Source of the DNA: Ochotona curzoniae
Taxonomy: Eukaryota; Chordata; Mammalia; Lagomorpha; Ochotonidae
DNA length: 64,000 nucleotides
Assembly: GCF_017591425.1 (NCBI RefSeq)
Contig: NW_024465751.1
Span: 3,100,001-3,164,000, forward strand
Reading direction: 5' to 3'
The position numbers and the translations under genes are program-made. This document shows positions 1 through 10,690 of the stretch, piece after piece (the stretch's first letter is position 1; each line of letters starts with the position of its first letter). Below the pieces are notes generated by a model. The model was given only the letters and a program-made list of their open reading frames with translations. It ran no database searches and was not told the DNA's origin.

Positions 1-221
1 AGGTGAGAAAAAATAAAGAGCCTTATGATGAAAATGAGAGTTAGAAAAAAGACCTTATGTTGTATATTGTATGTTGGAAGTTTATGTCATAACACAGGGT
101 TCATGCCTACATATGCATGCACTCACACACACACACTCAGACATGTTCACTGGATTGATTTAAGGTTAGAGGGGAGAAATCCCTTTTGACCCTGCAATAT
201 TCAGCAATGTCAAAAACTAAA

Positions 222-284
222 TTAGAGTTCTCTCTCTCTCTCTCTCTCCCTCCCCCCCTCCCTCCCTCTCTCTCTCTCTTTAGG
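222..284. repeat. CT/CCCT-rich simple repeat
   Basis: Polypyrimidine tract made of CT dinucleotides interrupted by runs of C. It explains the Ser/Leu/Pro-rich open frame that crosses it, which is not a gene. Confidence 0.9.
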
Positions 285-339
285 TCTTGCCTATTGATGT
301 GTTGGAAAATCCTGATGAATTTTCATTCTCACTCCAACT

Positions 340-650
340 GCTTTTCTAAATTTTTATCAGAAAGTCAGATATTACAAATAGAAGGAAAAATAGAGAGGAA
401 GAGCTCCTGTCGGTTGATCCACTCCCCAAGCAGCCACAGACCGATCCGAAGCCAGGAGCCCGGAGCCTTTTCCGGATCTCCCACATGGGTGCAGGGTTCT
501 GAGGCTTTGGGCCATCCTCAACTACTTTCGCAGGCCACAAGCAGGGTGTTAGTTGGAAAGCAGAGCCACCAGGGTTAGAACTGGCACCCATATGGGAACA
601 CAATGTGTACAAGGCGAGGACTTTAGCCACTAGGCTACCATGCTGGGTCC
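340..650 (-). mobile_element. CSINE (lagomorph tRNA-derived SINE), minus strand
   Basis: Read on the minus strand, the element runs from a GGACCCAGCATGG head, through a B-box-like GGTTCTAA..CCC region and the CTTGTGGCC middle, to an A-rich tail. It is flanked by a perfect 12-base target-site duplication, CTCACTCCAACT, at 328-339 and 651-662, which fixes the insertion boundaries. Many CpG positions have decayed, so it is not among the youngest copies. Confidence 0.92.
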
Positions 651-659
651 CTCACTCCA

Positions 660-1500
660 ACTATTTTCTTGTATCTTCATGCTTGGGATGCCTTTCTGAC
701 TTTATACTGAATTCCAAACCCCAAGCAAACTTGGAGCTCTTTGTTTTGTTGCCAATGATAACATTCATGATTCTGCACTCTTGACTCCAAGACTTTGCTG
801 GAAGGACCACTATTTTTCTTCCTCTGGCTCTTCCAACACTAGGTAGGCGAATCATTGCTTTGCTAGATTTTGTTCTGGACTTTTGTAATACTCGTTAACT
901 CTTTTCATGAATGAGCCTGTTCAAATCACAGGAAGAAGAGTAACATATCCTTGGATTAGCCTGTACTGCCTGGAAATGCCTATAGGTAAAGCATTTATCA
1001 GACCTTGACTTTAACTGTCATCACTTAGCCTTTAGAGCATTAGTAGATCAGGCTCCAAAGCTCTGTCCATAAGCACTCTGGAGCTGCCTTTCCCCTGTCT
1101 CACAGATCTCCCAGTGTTTATGATAATGAAAACCCAGGTTGACAATGGCAGCCATGTAAGACCTGAAATTTCTCATGGTCTGCTACATGTGGCTACAATG
1201 CCTATGGAAGCATCTGCCTGCATATAGGAAGATCCAAATTCCATAGTCACCAAAACTCTGATGGAATGCTTATAGATGAGGAGACAGCTTTTCACTCAGT
1301 AAGTACCAAGGAATAAAATTCCTAGCTTAGAGGAAAGTCTTATGAGACACACAGCCTTGGCATTTATAATGATAATGTCAACCATCCAACAAAATCTCTT
1401 GGCCTTCATGAGTTCTGGTCCAGCACAGGAAATCTTTGTGTTGAGTATGAGATAAATTGTCTGATTCTTGTTCTTAAACAGATAGGCAGACACCCAGCCA
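660..1500. other. No gene or clear repeat recognised
   Basis: Unique-looking AT-rich DNA. Open frames are short and lack any recognisable domain. It may hide old, highly diverged repeats. Confidence 0.5.
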
Positions 1501-1501
1501 G

Positions 1502-1553
1502 CCACACACATGCAAATGTGTGTGTACACGTGCACACACACACACACACCCAA
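1502..1553. repeat. CA/TG dinucleotide tract with inverted arrangement
   Basis: CA units switch to TG units and back to CA, with an octamer-like ATGCAAAT at 1510-1517 in the first loop. The arrangement can pair as a hairpin. It is most simply a mutated microsatellite. Confidence 0.8.
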
Positions 1554-1733
1554 ACATTATATGATTTTTTTCTTAATGGACTGTCTAACAGAGACAACAT
1601 TTATGTCTTGAGAGCTGTAATCTATTATATAATGTTTTTGGTGCATGATGCATGCCTCCCCTGTCTATGTTATGCTTTTGAATACAAAATTATTTGTTGA
1701 AGAGCCATAGTCTTTGATCGTTAGAAAGATGAG

Positions 1734-1782
1734 TTCCAGTAAAAAGGTAAATGCTACTAATTCCAGTAGAAAAGGTAAATGC
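1734..1782. repeat. 27-base tandem duplication, two copies
   Basis: The block TTCCAGTA..AAAAGGTAAATGC occurs at 1734-1754 and again at 1761-1782, the second with one extra base. It is a local duplication with no coding content. Confidence 0.85.
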
Positions 1783-1934
1783 ATGGCAATGTTAAACAAA
1801 CGACTGTATAGCAAATAAGTACTAAGAGTGGGAATCTCATGAAACATTGGAAGGGCAGTAGCTGAACTGTCTCTTGGGTTATTGACCTTGCTTTAAAGAC
1901 TTGAGTCTTGATTCAGCTTCCTAAAAATGCAAAC

Positions 1935-2135
1935 CACGGTAGTCAGTGGTGATACCTCACGTAGTTGAGTCTCTTCTACTCATGTGGTAGGCCTGGATTA
2001 AATTCAGAGGTACCAGGATCAACCTGGCTCACATCTGGATGCTTGGGCATCTGTACGGGAACTAGCCTGTACAAATGTCTCTCTCTCTCTCCAAGAATTA
2101 ATTAAAAAAAAAGAGAGAGAGAGAGAGATGTAAGG
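1935..2135 (+). mobile_element. Degenerate, 5'-truncated CSINE-like element
   Basis: The order of landmarks (CATGTGG, CCTGGATT, CCTGGCTC, GGGCATCTG, then CTCTCTCT and an A-rich end) follows the 3' two-thirds of older CSINE subfamilies. Divergence is high and no target duplication is visible. A GA run is attached at 2111-2130. Confidence 0.55.
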
Positions 2136-2160
2136 AAAGCACAGAGGATTGGCACCTGAA

Positions 2161-2183
2161 ACAGCAACAACAACAACAACAAT
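2161..2183. repeat. CAA trinucleotide repeat
   Basis: Short run of CAA units, probably grown from a retroposon tail. Confidence 0.8.
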
Positions 2184-2289
2184 AAAAAACAGGAGCCCAA
2201 ATAATGAGCAAATTGAATTCAATTTTTTGGTTTTAACCAGCAAAAACACATGAAATTACTCCAATAACATTATAACAAACAATGTTGGG

Positions 2290-2950
2290 TAGAAATAGAA
2301 ACCAGCTAAATCAATATTTTCAGGTGTGAGGTCAAGGCATGTGTGGGTTTTGAAAGAAATGTAGATGATTGTAGTGGTTACCAGCGCTAACACTAAGTTA
2401 ATTCAGTAATCCCTGGGCACCTTTTTCTGCTATGTGTCAGCTATATTCTAGGCTAAGTGAGATCAGATGAGAGATGAAGGAAGCACACCCTTTGTCCCCA
2501 GCGAGCTTTTCCTCGAGTGAGAACTAAGGACAGGTTTACAGGCCATTACCAAATATTGTGGAAGTTTAGTGGCAGAAGTGTGTCTGGAAGGGATATCGGA
2601 TTGAATCTTTGCACGAATAGGAAATCTACACAGAAGAGGAAAAAGGAAACTTTAGGCCAGGTTGGAAGGAGGCTACAGAAGAAGATGACCTGAGCAAAGG
2701 GATAGGTGGAGGAGAGATAGCTTGTATGGCTCCCCAAAGAGCGTGACCTGACTAGGATGTGGTTGTTAAACAGCAGAGTTGGGATTTGAAGACAGCCAAA
2801 GAATAAAAACAAACAAAAACAGAACAAACAAACAAACAAAAAACTGTCTAAAAAAAATAAAAGACAGGGAAAAACAAGGACAAAGAAGGGTTTGAATGTT
2901 ATGCTAACAATGCTATCATCATGGTCAATCAGTGTTTTCATGCTGCGTAC
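2290..2950. other. No gene recognised; AAAC-rich stretch at 2805-2845
   Basis: The 131-residue minus-strand frame here is low-complexity Phe/Leu, produced by reading an A/AAAC-rich tract on the opposite strand. I see no protein signature and no confident repeat family. Confidence 0.5.
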
Positions 2951-2957
2951 TGGGAGT

Positions 2958-3088
2958 TTTCTGTTTTAGAATCAATTGATATTGCCGCTTGGTCTTCCTG
3001 AGACCTAGTGAATCAGAATCTCTCAAAGGGGCCTAGGAAGCTGGATGGGGTTGCAATGCAATGCCCAGTGATTTTGGTAAACTTCTAA
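2958..3088 (+). mobile_element. MER5A-like hAT DNA transposon remnant
   Basis: Contains the block GACCTAGTGAATCAGAATCT followed by GGGGCCTAGGAA.CTGGAT, close to the centre of MER5A as I recall it (GACCTACTGAATCAGAATCTC). The ends are decayed. It would be an ancient, non-autonomous hAT-Charlie copy shared across placental mammals. Confidence 0.6.
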
Positions 3089-3384
3089 TGTAGATTTAAT
3101 TAAGCCTTATTAAAGGAATGGCCTGGCAGGGATAGGTGTTACAGTCCCCGACAAAAGAAAGGAGCTGAAGTCGAATCTCCGAACACATCCACTCTCGGAA
3201 CTAGCGAATGTGATTTCCTTTTGGGGAAAATTTGAGGATTCAAAGTGGGTAAGTGTGAATCGAAAGTGTTCAGACTGCCTCCTGGACTCCACTCTTAGCT
3301 ATTGGGTCCATTTCCTGTTGAACGTGACATATTAAGGAATTTGAGAGTAATATTTTTGGAAGGGAAGATGAAGACTTTCAGTAT

Positions 3385-3560
3385 CTGGAAAACTGGATCT
3401 CTATTTTGCTTCCAGACATATGAGCCGGGGTAATTATTTTATCATTCTGAGACAGTAAGTCCCCTGAGTATAACATGGAGAAGATAAAAATAAAATAATA
3501 CCTGCACAATGCTTATAACTTCTAAAATGTTATAGACATGTATATTGATTGCAAATGCTC
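3385..3560 (+). mobile_element. MIR remnant (tRNA-derived ancient SINE)
   Basis: Decayed match to the MIR core and tail, sense direction: ATTTTATCATTCTGAGACAG, then AAAATAATACCTGC followed by a TGTTATAGA segment. This corresponds to the 'cctcagtttcc.. aataatacctgcc' part of MIR. The call rests on landmark order only. Confidence 0.45.
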
Positions 3561-3836
3561 CATTTTCAGTGAGTTCTTACAAAAAGTCAAATTAATGCTA
3601 GCTATTTTCCATTCAGGATTTATTGCAAATCTAGCACAAAATTAAATATTTCTCACAATCAGTAATTCAATTAAATTTACACTGTAACCATGGGATGTAG
3701 GATTCAAATGTAAAGGATAACTTTCTAAGGCCACAGCTAGAGAGTGTTAAGAGCTAAACCTAGATTTTTCTGATTGTCTTCTTGGAACTATAATCTGTGC
3801 ATGGCTACCGAACTTTGGTTAGTCTTTAATAGAAGC

Positions 3837-3962
3837 TCCTTTCCCTTCCCTTCCCTTCCCTTCCCTTCCCTTCCCTTCCCTTCCCTTCCCTTCCCTTCCC
3901 TTCCCTTCCCTTCCCTTCCCTTCCCTTCCCTTCCCTTCCCTTCCCTTCCCTTCCCTTCCCTT
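3837..3962. repeat. (TTCCC)n pentanucleotide microsatellite, 24 exact units
   Basis: TTCCC is repeated without interruption from 3841 to 3960, followed by a diverged pyrimidine-rich shoulder to about 4055. The plus strand is pure pyrimidine. The repeat is open in all frames and yields false Pro-Ser-Leu-Pro-Phe and Gly-Lys-Gly-Arg-Glu frames. A second array of the same unit and strand lies at 59584-59653. Confidence 0.98.
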
Positions 3963-4089
3963 TCCGCCCTGCCCCTTTTCTCTTCCTTTTCCTTTTCCTC
4001 TTCTCTCTTTCTTTTCCTATTTCTCTTTCTTCCTTCCTTCCATCCTTCCTCTCTTTGAACTTCAGTTTGAAGAAAAAATTTACTGTGTC

Positions 4090-4520
4090 ATTATTAGAAT
4101 TACTTTGTGAAGTTGTACACCCATTCTGGGCTATTGAATTCATTGTTGTGATAGGAAAAAAGAAGTTGGGTATGAGAGACTGCATATGTTGAAAACAAAA
4201 GAGAGCGTGACAAACTACAACATGAATTTTCACATGACAATGCGAAGTTTCAGATTACAGAATAAGCATTATTTAGTTCCATAGCAGCTAGCATAAAAGT
4301 TTGAGAAAATGAAGCTTTTTTTTCCACAAGTCTTAGAAATTTGAAACCATGCATAGGTCAAAGGACCCTCATCCTGCAAGGCTTGTCCCAAGTACTCCTT
4401 CCCTTGGATTAATCTGTCTCAGTACGTTTGTTGTGTGTTGTAACCTTTGGTGCATGCCTTCTTTCTCCTCTTTTTTATTTACATAAAGGAAATGAATTCC
4501 ATGTATTTCATACATGCATT
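4090..4520. other. No gene or clear repeat recognised
   Basis: AT-rich sequence between the TTCCC shoulder and the L1 3' end. Nothing supportable seen. Confidence 0.5.
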
Positions 4521-4524
4521 TTTA

Positions 4525-5200
4525 AAAACATATTTTATTATTTTGTGATACAATCACATAGGTTCTGGAATTACCCTTTTACCCTTCCCAAGTCTCCTCC
4601 CACCTCATTGATTTCCCCTGTATTATTACAATAGTATAGTCCTTCACAAAAAGTCCTAAATCCATCATTCTGCTATTTAAGTGTATCCTGACATTGTAGA
4701 TATGGACAATGGCAGAGAGTACAGCATTCTATTGTTAAGATATATTGAATTGGGCCCGGCGCGGTGGCGCAAGTGGTTAAAGGTCCTCGCCTTGCACGCC
4801 CGGGATCCCATATGGGCGCCGGTTCTAATCCCGGCAGCCCCGCTTCCCTTCCAGCTCCCTGCTTGTGGCCTGGGAAAGCAGTCGAGGACAGCCCAAAGCT
4901 TTGGGAACCTGCACCCGCGTGGGAGACCCGGAAGAGGCTCCTGGCTTCGGATCGGCATAGTATCGGCCCGTTGCGCTCACTTGGGGAGTGAATCATCGGA
5001 CGGAAGATCTTCCTCTCTGTCTCTCCTCTCTGTATATCCGCCTTTCCAATGAAAAAATAATAAAAATAAATCTTTAAAAAAAAAAATAAAAAAAAAAAAG
5101 ATATATTGAATAGTTTCATTGGGAGCCCATCTTTGATTTGGAAGTAGAGGTGCATATTGCATTATATCCTCACATTTAGATATGACAGTCTCCATTACAC
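4525..5200 (-). mobile_element. Lagomorph L1 3' UTR, minus strand, interrupted by a CSINE
   Basis: Two pieces, 4525-4736 and 5112-about 5200, form one element once the CSINE is removed. On the minus strand it aligns in order with the plus-strand copies at 15835-16160 and 40000-40342: AATCTCAACTTC-like block, 'TCCCA.TGAAACT', 'ATATATCTTAAC', 'CTACAATGTCAGGA', 'AATAGCAGAATG', a GGGA/GGGT-rich segment, a CCTATGTG..TGTATCAC block and an A-rich end at 4525. This is a lineage-specific LINE-1 3' end without ORF sequence. Confidence 0.78.
4751..5097 (+). mobile_element. Young full-length CSINE with perfect target duplication
   Basis: Starts GGGCCCGGCGCGGTGGCGCA, which holds the pol III A box (TGGCGCAAGTGG); the B box is GGTTCTAATCC. 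It ends AAATAAATCTTTAAA plus a 20-base A-rich tail. A perfect 14-base duplication, AAGATATATTGAAT, lies at 4737-4750 and 5098-5111. Intact CpG sites throughout show a recent insertion. It sits inside the older L1 3' UTR, and the nearly identical copy at 53765 belongs to the same subfamily. Non-autonomous; mobilised by L1 proteins. Confidence 0.97.
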
Positions 5201-5214
5201 AGTTATTATACATC

Positions 5215-5600
5215 TCCTAAATGAGAAGCCATAAAACAAAACCAACAACAGGAAGAAAAATAGAAAACTTGCCTACATTCACTTTAGAAAGTGTAATGAT
5301 ACTTTTCACCCTACCATTCCTCCCTCTTACCTTCTTTCCGTCTTCTTTTCCTATTTTCTTTTTAATTTTTACAATGACATACTTCCAATTCATTTTATAA
5401 TCAAAAGATTAACCCTTCTCTAAATGAAGAATTTGGCAAGGGGTAAATGCAACAAACCACCATTTCTAGAGCACATGGCTGCCCCATTCCTCTTACAGCA
5501 TCTACAGTCTTAATGTTCATCTTTGTGATATTTCAGCAGCTGAGGAGAAGTGGAGGAACAGAATATTTAGTAAAATACAATTCAGGTTACAGTTACTTCT
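5215..5600. other. No gene or clear repeat recognised
   Basis: AT-rich sequence, possibly the continuation of the L1 3' region, but I could not align it. Confidence 0.45.
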
Positions 5601-5609
5601 AATTTTGTC

Positions 5610-5815
5610 ATATAGGATATCTAAGACAATAACTTTATGAGTTAGCTCTTGGTTTAACCATTTTGCTAAGCACTTTACATTTTTTTATTCTGTTGTCATT
5701 TCATCTTATCCTTGCATTTTAATTCTGTTACTATCTCTATTGTAAAAATATGCGAGATGGGGGCTTAAGTAAATTTCCCGAATTGCTCTCCTAAGTGACA
5801 GAGAACAGTTTCAAG
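5610..5815 (-). mobile_element. MIR remnant, antisense
   Basis: Contains the antisense MIR signature TGCTAAGCACTTTACAT, then TCATTTCATCTTATCCTTGC, an ATTGTAAAAATATGCGAGA segment and TTAAGTAAATT, in the same order as MIR (CTAAGCACTTTACATG, ATTTTACAGATGAGGAAAC, TTAAGTAACTTGCCC). Confidence 0.7.
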
Positions 5816-5819
5816 TGAT

Positions 5820-6350
5820 TGTTTCTGAAACATGTTTGAAGAAAGCAAATCAATACTGCAATTCAATTTACTCAATTACTGTGCATTTTAATTTCTTCCT
5901 CTGTAAATATTTATTTTGTGGAGTTCTAATATTGTGTAATGTAGTGTACTATGTCTAACAGGAAATAGACTCCATTCTACCTCAATACATGTCATAAAAT
6001 CATAATCATTTAGTTGCTTGCTCTGTCCTGATGGCTCCAAAATAAAGGCATCATTTTCTACGAACTCCAAACTAATTCCATTTGTTTGTTTCCAAATCTT
6101 TTTATTGCTGTTATGTATTTTTGACTTTTACTCATGTAGAATTGGTTATGTAATTTATTTTTATTTCATTGTTTCTTCAACTGCATATAGATACTTTTTA
6201 ATGATTATCCTATAAAGCAAAACACAACTACTATGTTAGAATATGTATGACCATGGGAGGGCCTTAGAATACTTCAGTTTGTTTATTGTCTCCCAATTTT
6301 GTGTTATTGTTCTATTTAAATTTTGCATGTAGGAAAGTAGACATATGTGA
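5820..6350. other. No gene or clear repeat recognised
   Basis: AT-rich DNA with no coding signal and no landmark from families I know. Confidence 0.5.
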
Positions 6351-6354
6351 AGAT

Positions 6355-6632
6355 GCTTAGGAAGTCACTGGAATGCCTGCATCCTGTATGCAAGTGCCAT
6401 GATTAGAGCTGCCAGTTCTGCTTGTGACTCAGCTTTCTGCCAATGCCAACACTGAACAGCAGAAACTAATGTCCCTGCTGTTGATTTGAGAGGACTGGAT
6501 GGAATGATCAGATCCAGGCCTTGGGTCAACCAGCCTCAGCTGCTGCAGGCATCTGGTGACTGAATCAATGGATGAAAAATGTCTGTCTCTCTGTGTATCT
6601 CACGAGAGTGCAAATAATAAATAAGTAAGATT
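6355..6632 (+). mobile_element. Old CSINE (CSINE2-like), plus strand
   Basis: Landmarks GAATGCCTGCATCCTGTATG, GCTGCCAGTTCTGC, AGCCTCAGCTGCTGCAGGCA, GGTGACTGAATCAATGGATG, TCTGTCTCTCTGTG and a final AATAATAAATAAGTAAG follow the older lagomorph C-repeat consensus. Heavily substituted. Confidence 0.75.
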
Positions 6633-6737
6633 AAGTTATACATATATTATAATTCTTTGGTTTTACTCTTATTTTGCATAGTTAATTCTAATTTGACCTT
6701 TTTTAAACCATTTTTCTTTAATTTTTAGACACCTTTT

Positions 6738-7110
6738 TGTTAAGACTTTTTAACTTTATTTAACAGTCAAAGAGGAGGAAAGACTCTGATAGAAAGAGAA
6801 ATAAAGACAGAGAAAGAGTAACTGAGAGAGAGAGAAAGAGAGAGAGAAATTTGTCATCCATTTGGTCATTATCCTAATGACTACAATGACCAGTACTATG
6901 CCAGGCAGAAGTCATGAGCCTGGAGTTCAATCCAGGTTTCATGGGGGTCAGGAGCCTAAGTATGAGGGCCATCTTTCACTGCTACCACAGGTGTGTCACC
7001 AAAAAGCTGGATTGGAAGTGGAGCAACTAGAACTCAAAACAACTCAAATGGGATGCGGGCATCACAGGGAGCTGTGGTCCAATCCACTGTGGTCCAGTAC
7101 TGGCACAGCT
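6738..7110 (-). mobile_element. Old CSINE, minus strand, with expanded GA tract
   Basis: Antisense order of landmarks: A/T tail (TTTAACTTTATTTAACAG), GA-rich tract expanded at 6818-6850, CATGAGCCTGGAGTTCAATC, CAGGAGCC, GCTGGATTGGAAGTGGAGCA, then ATGGGATGCGGGCATC. The latter is diagnostic of the CSINE head (GATGCCCGCATCCCAT on the sense strand). Confidence 0.8.
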
Positions 7111-7114
7111 CTTT

Positions 7115-8135
7115 AAAATCTTGAGGGAATGATATTTCATTACTCTCAGGAAAGTCAAAGTAGAAATCGATTGCTGAAGTTATAAAGGAAGACAATTTGA
7201 GAAAATGTTTATCATCCACTTGCTACAAATAAACATATATTGTAATGTATGTATATATTTGTGTGATGAATATGTGCATATGATGTTGTTATTAGAGAAA
7301 AGAACAACTATAGTAAAAGACTACAGCTCAGTCCTAGAGCTTTCTTGTCTCAAACACTAGACTGAAGCACAGAACTTCAGTTTCTCATGTAGTGGGTTTC
7401 CAATGGTGGTTGGCCTTCTGTAGAATGCTGTTTGTGTGGAAGTGGAGAGAGGTAAGTGTCAGTGAGCTTTTTATTCTTGGATTCCTTTCCCTCAGCTTAC
7501 GTTTCTCAGCACTTCCTTAGGATCACCGCATCACATTAATTATGTATCGCTCGACATTTCCTTTTGAAAAAGAGTTCTTTTTTTTTGTTGTTGTTAAGGA
7601 AGAGATTGCTCGAATATTCTGAAGTCTCAGGCTCTCCCAAAATCAGAAAACTTGGTTAAATTTGCAACAAAAAGGCACTGAAGATATATAATAATAGACT
7701 AAAACCTGCAAAATGATTCTAAAGTTCATTTTTTTTCTAAATGAAGTAAGACAATGGTCAACCTTCATTAGAGAACGATTTAGATTCAAGTTTGGTTAAC
7801 TGAGGGTCATCATCTACCGTAGTGATGTGTCTTGATTGTGGTATCTACTTTACCTGAAGGATCTGAGTGCTGAATTACACTAGTGGAACCTCATGAGCAC
7901 CCACATTCACCATTGCTTGGAGCTTCCCTTCCCTTGATTGCCGTAACTTTGTTTTTTATGATACAACATATGAACTTACTGTAGAATCTTGACAACTTTG
8001 GCACCACAGTCTCTCTTAAAGCGTAGGGAAAATGTTGACACTTTCACCTGGTCTGCTCAGAAGGTTGGCAGGAGGATGACTAAGCACTTTTTATGCTTAA
8101 CTACCAATGATGTCAAATCTTGGAGCCAATGTTTA
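7115..8135. other. No gene or clear repeat recognised
   Basis: About 1 kb of mixed-composition DNA. No frame with protein character, no RNA gene and no family landmark. Confidence 0.5.
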
Positions 8136-8139
8136 GTGT

Positions 8140-8435
8140 GGTAGTTAATCGTACTTGAGTTTGATTTCTGACTCCAGGTGGCTCCTGACTATTTTCTTGT
8201 CAATGTAGACCCATGGTGGCAACAGCGATAGTTTATGCTCCATATGGAAAACTTAATTACATGTCCATCTCCTGCCTGTGGTCTTAACCCAGCCGGGGTC
8301 TGGGCTAAGATGCAGATAACATACGGAGAATAAATCAAAGGATGGAAACACTCTTTTTCTCTCTTTGTATATCTCCGTCTTGCCATTTTCTGTGTCTGTC
8401 CTCCCCTCACATAAATAAACAAAATTTATAAAATG
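8140..8435 (+). mobile_element. Diverged CSINE, plus strand
   Basis: Landmarks TCCATATGG, TCTCCTGCCTGTGGTCTTAA, GAGAATAAATCAAAGGATGG, TCTCTTTGTATATCTCCGTC and terminal ATAAATAAACAAAATTTATA fit a decayed CSINE. The head is poorly preserved and there is an internal deletion around the GGGAGACC segment. Confidence 0.6.
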
Positions 8436-8439
8436 ATGT

Positions 8440-9830
8440 AAGTTGTTGGGAAAACTTTCATGTACTTTTTTTAAAATCAAATCTTTTTATTAGACTTTAT
8501 TGGTATTTGCACTTGAGTTAAACAAAATAATAAGGAAGAGGATTGAATGTGAGACCTTGAAAAATTGTCCAAAATAGTCTGAGAGTCATAAAAGAATGAA
8601 AACATATCTTACACACAGGCCATTGTCTTTGCTTTGTGTGTTCTCACTCTCTCTTCCTAGAAACCAGAGCTGCCATGATAGCTCTGTAATTTTAGACTGT
8701 ACAGGTATGTAGGCACACGTGTGTGCACTCACACATGCAAATACACAAGCGAGATTGGGATCTCTCTTCAACTGTACACTCACCTGACTGCACATTTTCC
8801 AATGTCAGCTTTAAGAGTCTGACTGCTTAGTGCGAATGTCTCAGGAATACATTACTATGTGGCATTTGACTTTTTAAGTCCATCAAGAAGGTCTACCATG
8901 ATCATTGAAACTCCAGGTTAAAAAGTATCTTCGAAGATCTGTTAGCTTGCAGGAGGTGGAAGGATCCACCTTCAAACTCTGGAAAGAACTGAAAGTGTCT
9001 GTAAGTAAATGAAAGATACTGTTTCCTAGAACAAGTAAAAATTTCAGATGTGTCTGCATTAATAAAAAGAAATGTTTTCTATGAATCAGAATGGGGTGGA
9101 ATATGTTTTCCTCCATGTTCTTACAGCGATAAACTTTAAAAAAATAAAAGAGGAGAGGCAAGAAAGACAAAACAATTAGACAGGGGAAACAATGAGGAAG
9201 AAATAAATGAAAGAAATGGTTCAGATACCACTGCATGAAACTTAAGAGGAAGAGTAGGGAAGGGACATTTACTAAGCACGACTGTGTGCTCAGATTGGAT
9301 CTTTTCGTCAGCATTGGATAACATTCAATATTCATTGCAATCTCAACTCATTTTGGATTTGGAGAAAAACCAGGCTATTCACTTTATGTATGTGTCTTGA
9401 GAATGATTTTGATGAGAATTTATTTCCTTGTGTTGTTTTCAAAATACTATTTTTTGACATTCAAAATCTTTGCAAGTTCAGTTCAGGGAATTTTGATTGT
9501 GTGTGATAATTATAGCACAAACGTACAGGGAATGAATATTCTCTGGAAGAAATTAAAGAATTCTAAATAATATTATTTTCCCATATCAATAACTAACACA
9601 TTTTTTTCCTGGGAAATATTTGCATTTTGGCTAGCAACTCCATTAAGAGATGCTGATCTGTTTTGATGGAGTGTGCTTTAATAATGGCCCAAAATACTCA
9701 GAAATAACCATTTTTACTAGGGTGACTATTCTTGAAAATGTTCATCTCAAATGGGTCCTTTTAAAGCTCTCTGTTAATTAATATCAATCCCTGCCCTTGC
9801 CTGCTTTTCTGTCTCCCCTTGATGATATTA
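8440..9830. other. No gene recognised
   Basis: A 150-residue minus-strand frame (8883-9335) is hydrophobic, rich in Leu/Phe/Ser, has no domain and lies in AT-rich DNA, so I treat it as chance. A short CSINE-tail-like fragment (AATCTTTTTATTAG) is near 8478. Confidence 0.5.
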
Positions 9831-9959
9831 GACCTGTTTTACTTTTTTATTTACTTTTTTCATAATTTTTTATTTTAAAATGTATAAAACAAAAATTGTG
9901 AGGCAGTACTACAATGAGTTCCTAAGTACTCCTGATTCTGTTTTCCCTATTCATATCTC

Positions 9960-10690
9960 ATACTGTTGCATGAATCAGCAGTTCTGGCCATTCCGGCCAG
10001 TGATCATGATGAATGAGTAGCATGGACAAAACAGGTTGAGCAGCAAACAGCAGTTAATTGAGTAAAGGAAAGCTGCCACAGTGGGAGGAGTCCCTGAGCA
10101 GGGATGCTCTGCAGGGGATGTTGTCCAGGGCTTTGTGGTCTTTGGATTATGAGGAAGTTTATACAGGATTTTGTATAATCTTCACTGTTGGAGATTTAAT
10201 ATCTGGAATTGGAAATGTACAGCCATAACCACATCCTTTTTATTATTATTTATTTATTTTGTTGAGTTGCTGGGGAGTTTTGTTCTGGATGTATCTCTCT
10301 ACGTCAGCTGTCAGTCTCTCTCTCTCTCTCTCAGCACTTCTAGTGTAAGTTACTTGGGCCTTTTATGTCCCAGTGTGCCTGGGTTTGCATTTTATCTGTA
10401 TCAATCCAATCCTCCCTATGAAAGGTCTCTCTGACTGCCATTAGGGACCAGGGTGATGGCTACCTTAACTGTGCCATGCTGGCAAGAGGCAGTGAAGAGC
10501 GTCTGAGGAGAGAAATAGCCTTCACGGTGTTCTGTCTAAGGGTAGCTGTTTTCACGTGGAGCAGTGTGAAGAGCTATCTGTAATTAATGGTCCTTTTTCT
10601 GTAGACGTCCAAGGCCATGAAGACAAATGCAAAACCATGGGGGGTGAGCCCACCCAGGAGTTGTATCCTATTTATTCTCAAGTATAAACT
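9960..10690 (-). mobile_element. Possible retroviral LTR, minus strand, degenerate
   Basis: On the minus strand the segment at 10021-10060 reads like the polyadenylation/R-U5 junction of gamma-type endogenous retroviruses: a CAATTAACTGCTGTTTGC block (a decayed AATAAACTGCTGTTTGCT) followed by TGCTCAAC. Upstream on that strand is a GC-rich segment. No paired LTR, primer-binding site or gag/pol frame is visible, so this would be a solo or fragmentary LTR. Family unknown. Confidence 0.4.

Noticed and set aside
2546..2941. 131-residue minus-strand Phe/Leu-rich frame resembling membrane segments
   Set aside because: Produced by an A/AAAC-rich tract on the plus strand.
3826..4233. Frames of 94 and 135 residues rich in Pro-Ser-Leu-Pro-Phe or Gly-Lys-Gly-Arg-Glu repeats
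   Set aside because: They are translations of the TTCCC microsatellite, which has no stops in any frame.
4760..4840. tRNA gene suggested by A-box and B-box motifs
   Set aside because: The boxes belong to the tRNA-derived SINE head. No complete cloverleaf is present, and the same head recurs in other CSINEs.
4673..5155. 160-residue minus-strand frame
   Set aside because: It is the young CSINE and flanking L1 read antisense. The same peptide families recur at every CSINE copy.
8883..9335. 150-residue minus-strand frame
   Set aside because: Hydrophobic low-complexity composition in AT-rich DNA, no domain, and an overlapping second frame is also open.
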